Positions 37,048 to 47,911 are shown, counted from the stretch's first letter. The stretch: 64,000 nt of DNA from Marinobacter sediminum (GCF_023657445.1 NZ_JAGTWY010000001.1:620001-684000), one strand, 5' to 3'. The notes: generated by a model from the sequence alone, not told the origin. A program made the numbers and translations.

Positions 37048-37887
37048 GTGTTAAAGACCCGGATTATCACTGCACTCATCCTGGCGCCGATCGCCATCGG
37101 TGGTATCTTCTTCCTGCCGCCGCTGGGATTTGCCCTGTTTACCGGGGCCATCATTACTGTTGGGGCCTGGGAATGGGCCAATATGTCCGGAATTGAAGGG
37201 CAGGGTGGCCGGGTAGCCTACGCAGCCGTCATCGCGGCACTGCTCTGGGGGTTGCTCAACACCTCGGCTTTAACCGTGCTATGGCTGTCAGTGGTCTGGT
37301 GGTTCATCTGCTTTTTGCTGGTTCGAGGATACCCGTCCGGCTCCGACCGGTGGGGAAGTTTGCCGGTCAGAGCGATTATGGGGCTGTTTGTCCTGGTGCC
37401 TGCGTGGGTGGGCCTCAACCATTTGAGAATGGGGAGCTTTCAGTTCGGCGATATCACCAACAACCTCTGGGTGATCCTCTACGTTTTCTGCGTGGTTTGG
37501 GTTGCGGATATTGGTGCCTATTTTTCCGGTCGCGCCTTTGGTAAAGCCAAACTGGCACCCCGAGTCAGTCCGGGTAAATCCTGGGCGGGAGTCTGGGGTG
37601 GCCTCTTGGCCGTCGGCGTCTTTGCCGTAATTGTCAGCACCCTTGCTTCTGCCAGTGTTGTTGAGACCCTGTTGCTGGTGGTCGCGAGCCTCTTGACCGG
37701 CCTGGTCTCGGTACTGGGTGATCTGCTGGAAAGCATGCTCAAGCGATTTCGTGGCATTAAGGACAGCAGTCAGCTGTTGCCTGGTCACGGCGGGATTATG
37801 GATCGCATCGACAGCCTGACAGCCGCGATCCCCATTTTCGCCCTGATTATTACGCAGCTTGGCTGGCTGACAGCCGGACACTGGTGA
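37048..37887 (+). CDS. cdsA: Phosphatidate cytidylyltransferase
   Basis: Makes CDP-diacylglycerol from phosphatidate and CTP in the inner membrane, the branch point for phospholipids. The 279-residue protein has about eight hydrophobic segments and the family signature near the C-terminus: [38 protein letters not shown] and [15 protein letters not shown] are also conserved. GTG 37048 ([16 protein letters not shown]) starts just before the first membrane helix; the frame is open upstream into uppS, but that part is not family-like. The ribosome site is weak. It overlaps dxr by four bases. Confidence 0.93.
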   Translation: MLKTRIITALILAPIAIGGIFFLPPLGFALFTGAIITVGAWEWANMSGIEGQGGRVAYAAVIAALLWGLLNTSALTVLWLSVVWWFICFLLVRGYPSGSDRWGSLPVRAIMGLFVLVPAWVGLNHLRMGSFQFGDITNNLWVILYVFCVVWVADIGAYFSGRAFGKAKLAPRVSPGKSWAGVWGGLLAVGVFAVIVSTLASASVVETLLLVVASLLTGLVSVLGDLLESMLKRFRGIKDSSQLLPGHGGIMDRIDSLTAAIPIFALIITQLGWLTAGHW

Positions 37888-39074
37888 GTATGGTAGCGCG
37901 ACGCCTCACGATTCTCGGAGCGACGGGCTCTATTGGTCTCAATACGCTGGATGTTATACGGCGACATCCGGATCGCTTTTCTGTCTACGCCCTGACCGCC
38001 AGTACCCGGGCTGAAGAACTCGCAACCCTGTGTCGCGAGTTTTTGCCGGAAGTCGCTGTGATGGCGGATCCCGCCGCAGCCGACAGACTTGCCGGATTGC
38101 TGTCAGACCTGCCCGACATTCGCGTACTCAGCGGCCCGGAGGGGCTCTGTGACGTTGCTTCCGCCCCTGACGCAGATACAGTGATGGCATCCATTGTTGG
38201 TGCGGCGGGCTTATCCCCGACTTTGTCCGCCGTACGATCCGGCAAGCGGGTACTGCTGGCTAACAAAGAAGCGCTGGTGATGTCCGGAAAGTTGTTCATG
38301 GACGCAGTGGCTGCCTCCGGGGCAGAGTTGCTGCCGATCGACTCTGAGCACAACGCCATATTCCAGTGCATGCCCGCTGACAAGGTTCGGGATCCCAAGG
38401 GTGCGGGTATCACCCGTATTCTGCTGACTGCCTCGGGAGGCCCTTTTCGGGAGTTCAGCGCGGAGTCCCTGCGCTCTGTGTCTCCGGAGCAGGCCTGTGC
38501 CCACCCCAACTGGTCCATGGGGCAGAAGATTTCTGTGGATTCCGCGACCCTGATGAATAAAGGTCTGGAGCTGATTGAGGCCTGTTGGCTGTTCAACACG
38601 ACGCCGGAGCGAGTGGAAGTTCATGTGCACCCCGAGAGTATTATCCATTCGATGGTCGAATATGCGGATGGCTCGGTGCTGGCGCAGCTAGGCAGTCCGG
38701 ACATGCGAACGCCCATTGCCAATGGTCTGGCGTGGCCCGAGAGAATTGAAGCTGGCGTTGCACCGCTTGACCTGTTTGCGATCGGGCGTTTTCATTTCGA
38801 ACCGCCCGATCTGGTACGTTTCCCATGCCTGCGGCTGGCCGCTGAAGCCTTCGAGACCGGAGGCACTGCGCCTGCAGCCCTGAATGCAGCCAATGAGGTG
38901 GCCGTAGCGGCTTTTCTCGCTGGTAACCTGTGTTTTGCCGATATCCCCGTTATCATAGAGCGGACACTGGCAGCCACGTCTGTGGCACCTGCTGACAGTT
39001 TTGATACGATTTTTGCCAAGGACTCCGAAGCCCGGAAGCGTGCCCGGGAACAGATAGGTCTGCTAACTGTCTGA
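37884..39074 (+). CDS. dxr: 1-Deoxy-D-xylulose 5-phosphate reductoisomerase
   Basis: Second enzyme of the MEP isoprenoid pathway, using NADPH to make 2-C-methyl-D-erythritol 4-phosphate. The 396 residues include the nucleotide-binding [42 protein letters not shown] with metal-ligand Asp/Glu, and [11 protein letters not shown] and [23 protein letters not shown] for substrate and metal. The start is GTG 37884, overlapping the cdsA stop (GTGA); ATG 37890 is an alternative. It feeds the same undecaprenyl branch as uppS, two genes upstream. Confidence 0.96.
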   Translation: MSMVARRLTILGATGSIGLNTLDVIRRHPDRFSVYALTASTRAEELATLCREFLPEVAVMADPAAADRLAGLLSDLPDIRVLSGPEGLCDVASAPDADTVMASIVGAAGLSPTLSAVRSGKRVLLANKEALVMSGKLFMDAVAASGAELLPIDSEHNAIFQCMPADKVRDPKGAGITRILLTASGGPFREFSAESLRSVSPEQACAHPNWSMGQKISVDSATLMNKGLELIEACWLFNTTPERVEVHVHPESIIHSMVEYADGSVLAQLGSPDMRTPIANGLAWPERIEAGVAPLDLFAIGRFHFEPPDLVRFPCLRLAAEAFETGGTAPAALNAANEVAVAAFLAGNLCFADIPVIIERTLAATSVAPADSFDTIFAKDSEARKRAREQIGLLTV

Positions 39075-39122
39075 AATGCGCGACAGTTTTCTGTCGTGCC
39101 TTAGCCACTAACCGGGAATGCT

Positions 39123-40472
39123 ATGCAGATTATCGAATCCATTCTGGCGTTGGCGCTCACTTTGGGCATCCTCGTAACGCTCCATGAATACGGCCATTTC
39201 TGGGTGGCCCGCCGCTGTGGCGTAAAGGTTTTGCGGTTCTCGGTTGGCTTTGGTAAACCTCTTTTCTCCTGGTACGACCGCCATGGCACAGAGTTCGCTG
39301 TTGCTGCCATCCCTCTGGGCGGATACGTCAAAATGCTGGATGAGCGGGAGGGGCCTGTTCCTGAAGATCTCAAAGACCAGGCCTTCACCTCCAAGTCACC
39401 CTCAAAGCGAATAGCGATCGCTGCTGCCGGGCCGATTGCCAATTTTATCTTTGCGATTTTTGCCTACTGGGTGCTGAGCGTTGTTGGTGTGACGTCCGTC
39501 GCTCCGATTGTTGGTGACGTTTCGCCGGACACGGTCGCACAGCGGATGGGGCTGCGCGAAGGAATGGAGATCCATGCGGTCGACGGCCATCGCGTCAGCT
39601 CCTGGCGGGACGTCAACATGCGCTTGCTTGAGCGGGCGGGTGAGCAGGGCGAGATTGCTATTGATGTCACCAGTAACGATGCGCGCGGCACCATTACCGG
39701 AGCGCTTGATGGCTGGCGGTTGAATGATGATACGCCAAATCCGTTGAGCGAATTTGGGATCACGCCCTGGCGCCCTGATGTGCCGGCCATTCTTGGTCAG
39801 CTTTCCGATGGCGGTCGAGCTAAGCAGGCCGGGCTTGAAACCGGTGATCAGATAATGGCTGTAGACGGTGAGCCTGTGGCGAACTGGTTTGAGCTGGTGG
39901 ATTACATCCAGAGCGCGCCAGAACAGACCCTCGAAGTAACCCTGAGGCGTGATGGCGCCGAACGCTCGATCCGGGTTAGACCAGAGGCAAAGACCCTGGA
40001 AGATGGTAAGGTGATCGGCTTTGTGGGAGCGGGTGTTCAGTCGGTCGAATGGCCGGATGACGCGCTCCGGGATATCAGTTACGGTCCGCTTGCGGCCATT
40101 CCTAATGCGCTGAGTGAAACCTGGTCGGATACGCGGCTAACGCTGGTAGCCATCAAGAAAATGGCCACAGGGCTGCTTTCGCCCTCGAACCTCAGTGGTC
40201 CGATTACAATTGCGCGGGTGGCTGAGGCCAGCGTGAGCTCTGGATTCGAGGACTTTGTGCGCTTCCTTGCGTATCTCAGTATCAGTCTCGGTGTGCTCAA
40301 CCTCCTGCCGGTCCCCGTTCTGGATGGTGGTCACATTGTCTACTACACCATCGAGGCAGTTCGGGGTAAGCCTGTGTCCGATGCGGCTCAGGCGCTTGGA
40401 TTACGAATTGGTATGGCATTGATTCTCACATTAATGGTGTTTGCTCTTTACAACGACCTGATGCGGTTGTGA
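39123..40472 (+). CDS. rseP: Site-2 protease RseP
   Basis: Intramembrane zinc metalloprotease that cleaves anti-sigma-E factor RseA and leftover signal peptides. The 449-residue protein has the HEYGH zinc motif in the first membrane helix (LVTLHEYGHFWVARRCGVKV), the conserved GYVKMLDE, two PDZ domains in the middle (around GLREGMEIHAVDG and GLETGDQIMAVDG) and the third zinc-ligand region VLDGGHIVYY near the end. Length is that of E. coli RseP. It lies between dxr and bamA, the standard order. Confidence 0.96.
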   Translation: MQIIESILALALTLGILVTLHEYGHFWVARRCGVKVLRFSVGFGKPLFSWYDRHGTEFAVAAIPLGGYVKMLDEREGPVPEDLKDQAFTSKSPSKRIAIAAAGPIANFIFAIFAYWVLSVVGVTSVAPIVGDVSPDTVAQRMGLREGMEIHAVDGHRVSSWRDVNMRLLERAGEQGEIAIDVTSNDARGTITGALDGWRLNDDTPNPLSEFGITPWRPDVPAILGQLSDGGRAKQAGLETGDQIMAVDGEPVANWFELVDYIQSAPEQTLEVTLRRDGAERSIRVRPEAKTLEDGKVIGFVGAGVQSVEWPDDALRDISYGPLAAIPNALSETWSDTRLTLVAIKKMATGLLSPSNLSGPITIARVAEASVSSGFEDFVRFLAYLSISLGVLNLLPVPVLDGGHIVYYTIEAVRGKPVSDAAQALGLRIGMALILTLMVFALYNDLMRL

Positions 40473-40516
40473 GAATTGCGGGCTCCTTACGCGCATTAAC
40501 CAGGCGAAATATTTGA

Positions 40517-42835
40517 ATGAGACGTTCTCTTCTAGGTGTAGCCGTTGGCCTCGCTGTTGCCGCGACCGGCATGAAGCCAGCTTTCGCGGATGAATTCACG
40601 GTTGCGGATATTGAGGTCGAAGGCCTGCAACGGGTATCTGCAGGTACCGTTTTTTCTGCCTTCCCTGTCAACATTGGTGAGCAGGTAGATCAGCCTGAGC
40701 TCGCTGATGCCATCAAATCCCTGTTTCGAACCGGTCTTTTTACCGATATTGAAGCCAGCCGCGATTCCGGTGTTCTGATCCTGACGGTGCGCGAGCGGCC
40801 CTCGATCAGTTCCATCGAGATTGAGGGCAACAAGAACATCGAAACCGAGATGCTCATGGACGCCCTGGCGGGCGCTGGCCTTCAGGAGGGGCAGGTATTC
40901 CGTCGGGCCACGCTGGAGCGCCTGGAGCTTGAGATCCTGCGGTCGTATATCTCGCAGGGTCGTTACAACGCACGCGTAAAAGCGTCGGCGGAAGAGCTCG
41001 CCAGAAACCGGGTTTCCATTCGCCTGGATATCAACGAGGGAACCGTTGCTGCGATTCACCATATCAATATTGTGGGTAATCAGGACTTCGAAGACGAAGA
41101 ACTGCTTAACCTTTTCGAGCTGAAAAGCAGTAGCTGGTGGAACTCCATCACCAATTCCGACAAGTATGCCCGTGAGCGATTGAGCGGCGATCTTGAAACC
41201 CTGCGGTCGTTTTACCTTGACCGGGGCTACCTGGACTTCAATGTGGAGTCCAGCCAGGTATCGATTTCCCCCGACAAGCAGCAGGTTTTTATTGCCATCG
41301 CGGTAAACGAGGGGCCGGAATACACTGTCTCGGAAATCAATCTGCGCGGTAACCTCATTGTTGGTGAGGAAGAGCTGCGCAAGCTGATACCCATTGAGGA
41401 AGGGGACGTCTTTTCCAGGGCTCGCATGACAGCGATTTCCGAGACTCTGTCTTTCCGATTGGGCAAAGAGGGCTACGCGTTCGCGAGTGTGAATGCCGTG
41501 CCGGAACCGGGTGAAGGTAACACCGCAGCAGTCACCTTTTTCGTGGAGCCCGGCAAGCGGGCCTACGTTCGCCGGATAAATTTCGACGGCAATGTCTCTA
41601 CCCGTGATGATGTTCTGCGCCAGGAAATGACTCAGATGGAAGGAGGCATTGCCTCGTCCGACCGAATTGAATTTTCCAAAACCCGCCTGGAGCGGCTTGG
41701 CTTTTTCAAGACGGTTAATGTGGAAACCGTGCCCGTGCCCGGAACGGATGACCTTGTCGATGTAAATTACGGCGTAGAAGAGCAGCCTACCGGCAGTCTG
41801 TCTGCGTCCGTTGGCTTTTCTCAGGATTCCGGGGTCATCCTTGGCGCCAACGTTTCGGAGAACAACTTCTTCGGTACCGGTAAGCGGGTTTCTTTCGGTG
41901 TAAACGTCAGTGACTCGGTCAAGAGCGCGAATGTGTCCTATCTCGACCCTTATTACACGGTAGATGGCGTAAGCCGGGGCTTCAGCCTGTTTGCCCGGCA
42001 AACGGACTATGAAGATGAGGATATTTCATCCTACCTGCTGGACGAGTACGGTGGCCGGATCACTTTCGGTTATCCAACAGACAACATCACCCGCCTGAAC
42101 TTTGGTGTTGGCTATACCCGCTCCAATCTCAAGGAAGGCTTGTTCACCTCACAGGAAGTTCGTGACTTTATTGATGAAGAAGGCGACTCCTTTGACAATT
42201 ACTTCCTGTTTGGCAGCTGGCGCCGCAGCACCCTGAACCGGGGTGTTCTGCCAACCGATGGTTTCAGCCATTCGGTGTCGCTGGATGTGGCAGTTCCGGG
42301 TAGTGATCTGACTTTCTATAAGCTCAGCCATAAGACCGACTTCTATTATCCCATCACGAACTCGGGCAGCTGGATTATGCGTGCCCGCACGGATATTGGC
42401 TATGGAGATGGTTACGCTGATCGGACGCAGATGCCTTTCTACGAGCACTTCTATGCCGGCGGGTATGGATCTGTGCGTGGCTACGAGGCAAACTCTCTGG
42501 GGCCAAGGGCGACCAATGACCCCAACGATTTATCTGAGCCGGATCCGTTCGGTGGTAATCTGTTGACGGAGGGCAGTCTCGAACTGATTTTCCCGACACC
42601 TTTCGCCGGCGATACCCGCTCAATGCGAACAGCATTTTTCTTCGATGCGGGTCAGGTGTTTGACACCGAACGTGGCTTCGATCCAGACGCGGGGGAAGTG
42701 CGCATGTCGGCCGGCGTCGGTTTCCAGTGGATTACTGCGGTAGGTCCGCTGGCCTTCAGTCTGGCGAAGCCGATAAATGACAAAAATGGCGATAAGACCC
42801 AGGTATTCCAGTTCTCTCTGGGCCAGACGTTCTAG
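40517..42835 (+). CDS. bamA: Outer membrane protein assembly factor BamA
   Basis: Central beta-barrel of the BAM complex that inserts outer-membrane proteins. The 772-residue precursor starts with a signal peptide (cleavage expected after MKPAFA, about residue 24), then five POTRA domains (first at FTVADIEVEGLQRVSAGTVF; later ones at AIHHINIVGN, VSEINLRGN and VRRINFDGN), and a 16-strand barrel from about residue 410. GGYGSVRGYEANSLGP carries the conserved VRGY/F motif of the Omp85 lid loop, and it ends in Phe (SLGQTF), the usual barrel end signal. Confidence 0.97.
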   Translation: MRRSLLGVAVGLAVAATGMKPAFADEFTVADIEVEGLQRVSAGTVFSAFPVNIGEQVDQPELADAIKSLFRTGLFTDIEASRDSGVLILTVRERPSISSIEIEGNKNIETEMLMDALAGAGLQEGQVFRRATLERLELEILRSYISQGRYNARVKASAEELARNRVSIRLDINEGTVAAIHHINIVGNQDFEDEELLNLFELKSSSWWNSITNSDKYARERLSGDLETLRSFYLDRGYLDFNVESSQVSISPDKQQVFIAIAVNEGPEYTVSEINLRGNLIVGEEELRKLIPIEEGDVFSRARMTAISETLSFRLGKEGYAFASVNAVPEPGEGNTAAVTFFVEPGKRAYVRRINFDGNVSTRDDVLRQEMTQMEGGIASSDRIEFSKTRLERLGFFKTVNVETVPVPGTDDLVDVNYGVEEQPTGSLSASVGFSQDSGVILGANVSENNFFGTGKRVSFGVNVSDSVKSANVSYLDPYYTVDGVSRGFSLFARQTDYEDEDISSYLLDEYGGRITFGYPTDNITRLNFGVGYTRSNLKEGLFTSQEVRDFIDEEGDSFDNYFLFGSWRRSTLNRGVLPTDGFSHSVSLDVAVPGSDLTFYKLSHKTDFYYPITNSGSWIMRARTDIGYGDGYADRTQMPFYEHFYAGGYGSVRGYEANSLGPRATNDPNDLSEPDPFGGNLLTEGSLELIFPTPFAGDTRSMRTAFFFDAGQVFDTERGFDPDAGEVRMSAGVGFQWITAVGPLAFSLAKPINDKNGDKTQVFQFSLGQTF

Positions 42836-42884
42836 CGAGTGGATTCAAAATAAAAATTACCGGATGAAACATAGGAGAAACCCG

Positions 42885-43382
42885 ATGTCCCGAATTCCAA
42901 TGATTGTTGCTGCTGCCATTATGGCGCTCTCGTTCCCTGCCATGGCAGAAACCCGTATTGGTGTTGTGGATTTAAGGCAGGCTTTGTTCTCTTCAAATGA
43001 GGCCAAAAGCTTCAGTGAGACTCTCCAGAAGGATTTTACCGCGGATGAAGCCAAGGTCCGGGAAGCGCAGGAGCAGGCACGCAAGCTCAAGGAACGTCTG
43101 GAAAAAGACGGTGCCATGATGAATGAAAGCGAGCGGAACAAGATGGCCGGCGAATTCCAGGAGAAGGTCAAGGAATTCAATTTCCTCAAGCAGCGTCTGG
43201 ACAGCGCCGTTTCCCAGCGTAAGCAGGCGTTTCTGGAACAGGCTCGCCCTGATGTAGATGCGGCCGTAAAAGAGCTGCTGGAGGAGAACGACCTCGACCT
43301 GATCCTCCCGAGTGAGGCTGTCGTCTATGTAAAGCCTGAAATGAACCTGACTGCTCAGCTTCTCGACAAGCTAAACCGATAA
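42885..43382 (+). CDS. skp: Periplasmic chaperone Skp/OmpH
   Basis: Trimeric chaperone carrying unfolded outer-membrane proteins across the periplasm to BamA, encoded next door. ATG 42885 is chosen because AGGAG lies 7 bases upstream and a signal peptide follows (MSRIPMIVAAAIMALSFPAMA, cleavage about residue 21); upstream frame overlaps bamA. The 165-residue protein has the beta-strand start TRIGVVDLRQALFSSNEA and a long coiled coil (residues ~45-120), typical of Skp tentacles. Confidence 0.93.
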   Translation: MSRIPMIVAAAIMALSFPAMAETRIGVVDLRQALFSSNEAKSFSETLQKDFTADEAKVREAQEQARKLKERLEKDGAMMNESERNKMAGEFQEKVKEFNFLKQRLDSAVSQRKQAFLEQARPDVDAAVKELLEENDLDLILPSEAVVYVKPEMNLTAQLLDKLNR

Positions 43383-43427
43383 TTTCATAAGGGTGCCCCG
43401 GCCCCGGAATGCTTTTTGGAGTGCGTA

Positions 43428-44453
43428 ATGACAAAAAGGTCCTATCGGCTCGGCGACATTGCCAAGGCACTGGGAGCCGAACTCCGGGGTGATCCCGATG
43501 TAAGGGTGTCCGGGCTTGCAACCCTGCAGGCAGCCGGGCCCGGACATATCAGTTTTCTGGCAAACCCCTCCTATGCAAAATACCTGACCGACACCTGCGC
43601 TTCGGCAGTAATTCTGTCTCCTGCCATGGCGGGGGATAGTCCTGCCGATGTGCTGTTAATGGATAATCCTTACCTTGGCTATGCTCAGCTGAGCCACTGG
43701 TTCGATCCTGAACCGGTTGCGGCACCCGGTAATCACCCTTCTGCGGTGATCGACCCGGCCGCCAGGATTGCTGAAGACGCATGCATTGGTCCGAACGCCG
43801 TGATCGAGGCCGGTGCTGATTTAGGCGCTAAAGTGGTTGTCGGTGCCGGCTCTGTTATTGGTGCCCGTGCCCGTATCGGTGCCGGGACCGTTATTCGTCC
43901 CCGGGTAACGATTGGCCATGATGTTGTCCTGGGCAAGCGCTGTCATATCCTCAGCGGTGCGGTCATTGGATCGGACGGTTTCGGTTTCGCCAATGAGAAG
44001 GGTGTCTGGCATCGAATTGCTCAGCTGGGGCGTGTTGTACTGGGCGATGACGTGGAAGTTGGCGCAAATACCACCATTGATCGCGGCGCTCTCGACGATA
44101 CGGTGATCGGTGATGGAGTGAAGCTTGATAACCTGATACAGATCGCCCACAACGTTCAGATCGGCGACCACAGCGCGATGGCTGCGATGGTCGGCATTGC
44201 CGGCAGTACCCGTATAGGCCGGCACTGTGTATTTGGTGGTGCCTCTGGTGTGGCCGGCCACCTGGAGATCGGAGATCAGGTGCACCTGACCGGCATGACG
44301 TTGGTCACCGGTGATATCCGGGAACCGGGGGTCTATTCCTCTGGCACCAGTGCGGATACCAACCGGCAATGGCGAAAGAACGCCGTGCGTTTCCGTCAGC
44401 TGGATGCTTTGGCGCGGCGGGTTAAAGAACTGGAAAAGAAATCAGAGGGCTGA
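43428..44453 (+). CDS. lpxD: UDP-3-O-(3-hydroxyacyl)glucosamine N-acyltransferase
   Basis: Third step of lipid A synthesis. The 341-residue protein has the N-terminal uridine-binding domain ([30 protein letters not shown]), a left-handed beta-helix of hexapeptide repeats (residues ~105-300), and the catalytic His in [36 protein letters not shown] is a family signature. ATG 43428 is used, with GGAG upstream; four extra residues from 43416 are unlikely. It is followed 12 bases later by fabZ. Confidence 0.96.
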   Translation: MTKRSYRLGDIAKALGAELRGDPDVRVSGLATLQAAGPGHISFLANPSYAKYLTDTCASAVILSPAMAGDSPADVLLMDNPYLGYAQLSHWFDPEPVAAPGNHPSAVIDPAARIAEDACIGPNAVIEAGADLGAKVVVGAGSVIGARARIGAGTVIRPRVTIGHDVVLGKRCHILSGAVIGSDGFGFANEKGVWHRIAQLGRVVLGDDVEVGANTTIDRGALDDTVIGDGVKLDNLIQIAHNVQIGDHSAMAAMVGIAGSTRIGRHCVFGGASGVAGHLEIGDQVHLTGMTLVTGDIREPGVYSSGTSADTNRQWRKNAVRFRQLDALARRVKELEKKSEG

Positions 44454-44464
44454 GGCCGATCAAC

Positions 44465-44902
44465 ATGATGTATATCGACGAAATTCTGGAATATCTGCCC
44501 CATCGTTACCCTTTCTTGCTGGTGGATCGGGTAACTGAGGTCGAGAAAGGGAAATCGATCAAGGGTTACAAGAATATTTCGTTCAACGAGTCTTTTTTTC
44601 AGGGTCACTTTCCGGGTAACCCGATTATGCCGGGTGTGCTGATCATTGAAGCTATGGCTCAGCTCTCGGGAATTCTCGGTTTTGTGACCGTGGACCGTAA
44701 ACCTTCAGATGGCGTGGTACAATATTTGGCTGGATCCAGTAAGGCGCGTTTCAAGCGCCCTGTTTTGCCGGGAGACCAACTGTGTATGGAGTCGGAACTT
44801 ATCTCCGGTAAACGTGGAATCTACAAATTCGATTGTCGCGCGCTGGTCGACGGTGAAGTCGTGTGCGTGGCAGAGATTCTGACCGCTGAGAGAGAAGTTT
44901 GA
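44465..44902 (+). CDS. fabZ: 3-Hydroxyacyl-ACP dehydratase FabZ
   Basis: Dehydrates 3-hydroxyacyl-ACP in fatty-acid synthesis, competing with LpxA for the 3-hydroxyacyl pool. The 145-residue hot-dog-fold protein has its catalytic His in [13 protein letters not shown] and catalytic Glu in [14 protein letters not shown], with [14 protein letters not shown] between. ATG 44465 is followed directly by a second ATG. The stop codon overlaps the lpxA start (TGATG). Confidence 0.96.
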   Translation: MMYIDEILEYLPHRYPFLLVDRVTEVEKGKSIKGYKNISFNESFFQGHFPGNPIMPGVLIIEAMAQLSGILGFVTVDRKPSDGVVQYLAGSSKARFKRPVLPGDQLCMESELISGKRGIYKFDCRALVDGEVVCVAEILTAEREV

Positions 44903-45693
44903 TGGCGACAAATGACTGGTCGGGTGTCCATCCTCAAGCGATTGTGGACCCATCAGCCAAGCTGGCGGACAACGTCACTGTTGGTCCCTGGAGCTACATC
45001 GGCCCTGGTGTAGAGATTGGCGAGGGGACCGAGATCCTTTCCCATGTGGTCGTTAAGGGACCAACCGTAATCGGCCGCAATAACCGGATTTTCCAGTTCT
45101 CCAGTATCGGAGAGGAATGCCAGGACAAGAAGTACGCGGGTGAACCAACCACGCTGATTATCGGTGACGATAACGTTATCCGTGAAAACTGCACGATCCA
45201 TCGGGGAACGATCCAGGACCGGGGTGAAACCCGCATTGGCAGTGGCAACCTGCTCATGGCGTATGTGCATGTCGCCCATGACTGCTTGGTTGGTGATAAC
45301 ACGATTCTGGCCAACTGTGCGACGCTTGCAGGCCACGTAAATGTGGGAGACTTTGCGATTCTGGGCGGTGGCACCATGGTCCACCAGTTCTGCAGTATCG
45401 GCCCCCATAGTATGGCAGCGGGAGGCAGCATCGTGTTGAAGGATATTCCCGCTTATGTCATGGCCAGCGGTCAATCTGCCGAGCCGCACGGCATGAACGT
45501 TGAGGGTCTCAAGCGTCGCGGCTTCAGCAAGGAGGTTCTGCTTAGCCTGCGCCGCGCCTACAAGATCATCTATCGCCAGGGGCTGACGACCGAGCAGGCT
45601 GTGGAAGCACTGGAAAAAGCGTTCCCCGGTACTGCTGAAGTAGCGCCCCTCATTGACTCCCTGCGAGGAGCTCACCGCGGCATTATTCGCTAA
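44902..45693 (+). CDS. lpxA: UDP-N-acetylglucosamine acyltransferase
   Basis: First step of lipid A synthesis. The 263-residue protein begins with left-handed beta-helix hexapeptides (IVDPSAKLADNVTVGPWSYIG) and carries the catalytic His in LMAYVHVAHDCLVGDN. The C-terminal helical part (GLKRRGFSKEVLLSLRRAYKIIYR) is typical. ATG 44902 overlaps the fabZ stop; the TTG at 44899 is unnecessary. It is 18 bases before lpxB. Confidence 0.96.
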   Translation: MATNDWSGVHPQAIVDPSAKLADNVTVGPWSYIGPGVEIGEGTEILSHVVVKGPTVIGRNNRIFQFSSIGEECQDKKYAGEPTTLIIGDDNVIRENCTIHRGTIQDRGETRIGSGNLLMAYVHVAHDCLVGDNTILANCATLAGHVNVGDFAILGGGTMVHQFCSIGPHSMAAGGSIVLKDIPAYVMASGQSAEPHGMNVEGLKRRGFSKEVLLSLRRAYKIIYRQGLTTEQAVEALEKAFPGTAEVAPLIDSLRGAHRGIIR

Positions 45694-45711
45694 GGCGGCG
45701 GGAGTCTCTCG

Positions 45712-46896
45712 GTGGAGCATCGTTTAACTACGGCGGTTGTCAGCGACCGCAAAATTACCATCGGTATCGTGGCAGGGGAGGCATCGGGGGATATTCTCGG
45801 TGCCGGCCTGATCCGATCGCTTCGCGCCCGCTACCCACGCGCTCGTTTTGTGGGGATCGGCGGCGATGAAATGATCGCCGAAGGTTTCTGCTCCCTGGTT
45901 CCGATGGAGCGCCTGTCCGTAATGGGGCTGGTGGAAGTGCTAGGCCGAATCCGGGAGCTGTTCAGCATTCGGGCCCGCTTGCTGGAGTACTTCTTTGCCA
46001 CCCCGCCGGACGTGGTCATTGGTATTGACTCGCCAGACTTCACTCTTGCCATAGAACGCCGATGCCGTGATGCCGGTATTCCGACAGTCCACTATGTCAG
46101 TCCTTCGGTGTGGGCATGGCGACAGAAAAGAATCTTCAAGATTGCCAAGTCGGTCGACCTGATGCTCACCCTGTTTCCTTTCGAGGCGCGATTTTACGAG
46201 GAGCACCAGGTTCCGGTGGCCTTTGTGGGCCATCCTCTCGCAGACCGAATTCCCATGATCCCTGAAACCGGCAAGGCCCGTCGTGAGCTTGGGCTTGATG
46301 ACCGGGCACCGTTACTCGCCGTTTTGCCGGGGAGCCGGGCGGGCGAAGTGGAGCGACTGGGAACTCTGTTTCTGGAAGCTGCGCGCTGGATTCAGGAGAG
46401 GCGTCCTGATCTCCAACTGGTGATCCCCTGTGTGAACCGCGAACGAGAGAAACAGGTGCGGGATCTGGTCGATGCGCTGGAAGTGAAACTGCCAGTCACT
46501 ATCGTGCGCGGGCAGTCCCGTGAGGTGATGGCTGCCTCAGACGTTGTTCTGCTCGCTTCAGGCACCGCGACGCTGGAAGCCATGCTGCTGAAAAAGCCTA
46601 TGGTTGTGGGGTACAGGCTGAGTAATTTCAGTTATGCCTTGCTGTCGAGGCTCGTCAAGGTACCCCACGTCGCGTTACCCAATCTGTTAGCCAAAGAAAC
46701 GCTGGTGCCGGAACTGTTGCAGGACGATGCCACGCCTGAGTCGCTCGGATCTGCAGTGCTTGAACGGCTTGAGAATCAGCAGGAGCGCCAGCGATTGGTG
46801 GATGCCTTTACCGAGCTGCACCTTACCCTGAAGCAGGATGCCGATGAGAAAGCGGCGAACGCGATTTCTGAGCTCGTTGAGCGGGGGCAGGTTTAG
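45712..46896 (+). CDS. lpxB: Lipid A disaccharide synthase
   Basis: Joins UDP-2,3-diacylglucosamine and lipid X to the tetra-acyl disaccharide of lipid A. The 394-residue GT19 protein has [18 protein letters not shown] near the start, [44 protein letters not shown] and [23 protein letters not shown]. The start is GTG 45712, preceded by GGGAG at good spacing. The stop overlaps the rnhB start (TAGTG). Confidence 0.95.
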   Translation: MEHRLTTAVVSDRKITIGIVAGEASGDILGAGLIRSLRARYPRARFVGIGGDEMIAEGFCSLVPMERLSVMGLVEVLGRIRELFSIRARLLEYFFATPPDVVIGIDSPDFTLAIERRCRDAGIPTVHYVSPSVWAWRQKRIFKIAKSVDLMLTLFPFEARFYEEHQVPVAFVGHPLADRIPMIPETGKARRELGLDDRAPLLAVLPGSRAGEVERLGTLFLEAARWIQERRPDLQLVIPCVNREREKQVRDLVDALEVKLPVTIVRGQSREVMAASDVVLLASGTATLEAMLLKKPMVVGYRLSNFSYALLSRLVKVPHVALPNLLAKETLVPELLQDDATPESLGSAVLERLENQQERQRLVDAFTELHLTLKQDADEKAANAISELVERGQV

Positions 46897-47591
46897 TGGC
46901 TCGTGTCGTACTGCCGCCGTTTGAATGTTCCTACCAGGGCCACCTGCTGGCGGGTGTGGATGAAGTAGGGCGAGGGCCGCTGATCGGAGCTGTTGTGACC
47001 GCGGCGGTTATTCTCGATCCGGCAAGGCCCATCGCTGGCTTGGCCGATTCCAAAAAGCTGACTGAAAAGAAGCGCAATGCGCTGTACGAAGAGATCGTCG
47101 AAAAGGCAGCAGCCTGGTGCCTCGGCCGCTGTGAGGCCAGTGAGATCGACCAGCTGAATATATACCAGGCCACCATGTTGGCGATGGAGCGGGCAGTGGC
47201 GGGCCTTCAGGTCGAGCCCGAGTATGTGCTGGTCGACGGCAATCGCTGTCCGAACTGGCGCTGGGCCTCAGAACCAGTGGTAAAGGGCGACAGCAGGGTA
47301 GAGGCGATCAGTGCCGCTTCCATCCTGGCGAAAGTTACCCGGGACCGTGAGATGGAAGAGCTGGAGCAAACCTATCCGGGTTATGGCCTGGCGAAGCACA
47401 AGGGGTATCCAACGCCCGTGCATCTTGACGCGCTTTTGCGGTTGGGCGTTACGCCGGAGCATCGCCGCTCTTTCCGACCTGTCCAGGAGGCGATCGAGCA
47501 AATTGGCTTCTGGAGGCAGCCTGAGGCAATGACCCAGGGTAATGTTGAAGATCTGAAATTTCCGACCGACCTTTTTGAAAATAGCGATTGA
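46896..47591 (+). CDS. rnhB: Ribonuclease HII
   Basis: Cuts the RNA strand of RNA-DNA hybrids and single ribonucleotides in DNA. The 231-residue protein has the catalytic Asp/Glu pair in [18 protein letters not shown], a further Asp in VLVDGNRCP, and [24 protein letters not shown]. The extended C-terminal tail after PVQEAIEQI is not unusual. The start is GTG 46896, overlapping the lpxB stop. Its stop codon lies inside the -35 box of the tRNA-fMet promoter. Confidence 0.96.
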   Translation: MARVVLPPFECSYQGHLLAGVDEVGRGPLIGAVVTAAVILDPARPIAGLADSKKLTEKKRNALYEEIVEKAAAWCLGRCEASEIDQLNIYQATMLAMERAVAGLQVEPEYVLVDGNRCPNWRWASEPVVKGDSRVEAISAASILAKVTRDREMEELEQTYPGYGLAKHKGYPTPVHLDALLRLGVTPEHRRSFRPVQEAIEQIGFWRQPEAMTQGNVEDLKFPTDLFENSD

Positions 47592-47616
47592 CAGAGTCGA
47601 TCTCTATCCTTAATAT
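47588..47616 (+). promoter_or_regulatory. Promoter of the tRNA-fMet gene
   Basis: A consensus -35 TTGACA (47588-47593), exactly 17 bases, and TAATAT (47611-47616). Transcription would start near 47623, just after a GC-rich discriminator (ACGCGCACG), the form seen at growth-rate-controlled stable RNA promoters. The -35 box contains the rnhB stop codon TGA (47589-47591). Confidence 0.85.
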
Positions 47617-47662
47617 ACGCGCACGTTGATCGGGGGGTTCCCCGGTAAACAACCAGTTTTGA

Positions 47663-47739
<77 letters not shown>

Positions 47740-47745
47740 TATAAG

Positions 47746-47782
47746 AAAAAGGCAGATCAGTATCATACTGATCTGCCTTTTT
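47746..47782 (+). terminator. Terminator of the tRNA-fMet gene
   Basis: AAAAAGGCAGATCAGTAT, one base, and its exact reverse complement ATACTGATCTGCCTTTTT form an 18-bp palindrome, ending in a T-run, seven bases after the tRNA CCA end. Confidence 0.9.
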
Positions 47783-47846
47783 TGCGTTTGGGTTGGCAGA
47801 AAATTCGTGGGATGTATGTGTGACACATATGTGCCAAGACGTGGCT

Positions 47847-47884
47847 CGGTGAAGCTGGGCCAAATCGGCCCAGAGCCTTCACCG
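47847..47884. repeat. Long inverted repeat after tRNA-fMet
   Basis: CGGTGAAG (47847-47854) and CTGGGCC (47855-47861) pair with GGCCCAG (47867-47873) and CTTCACCG (47877-47884), giving 15 bp with a three-base bulge and a five-base loop; CAAGA/TCTTG (47834-47889) can extend it. It lies just beyond the stop of the leftward FAD monooxygenase and may terminate or protect its message, but no T-run follows. Confidence 0.5.
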
Positions 47885-47911
47885 TCTTGCTGTATCATCC
47901 AATACGTATCA

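Noticed and set aside
40532..42001. A 489-codon open frame opposite bamA
   Set aside because: bamA is certain by family motifs over its full length; the opposite frame shows no recognisable domain and no ribosome site and follows from the codon bias of bamA.
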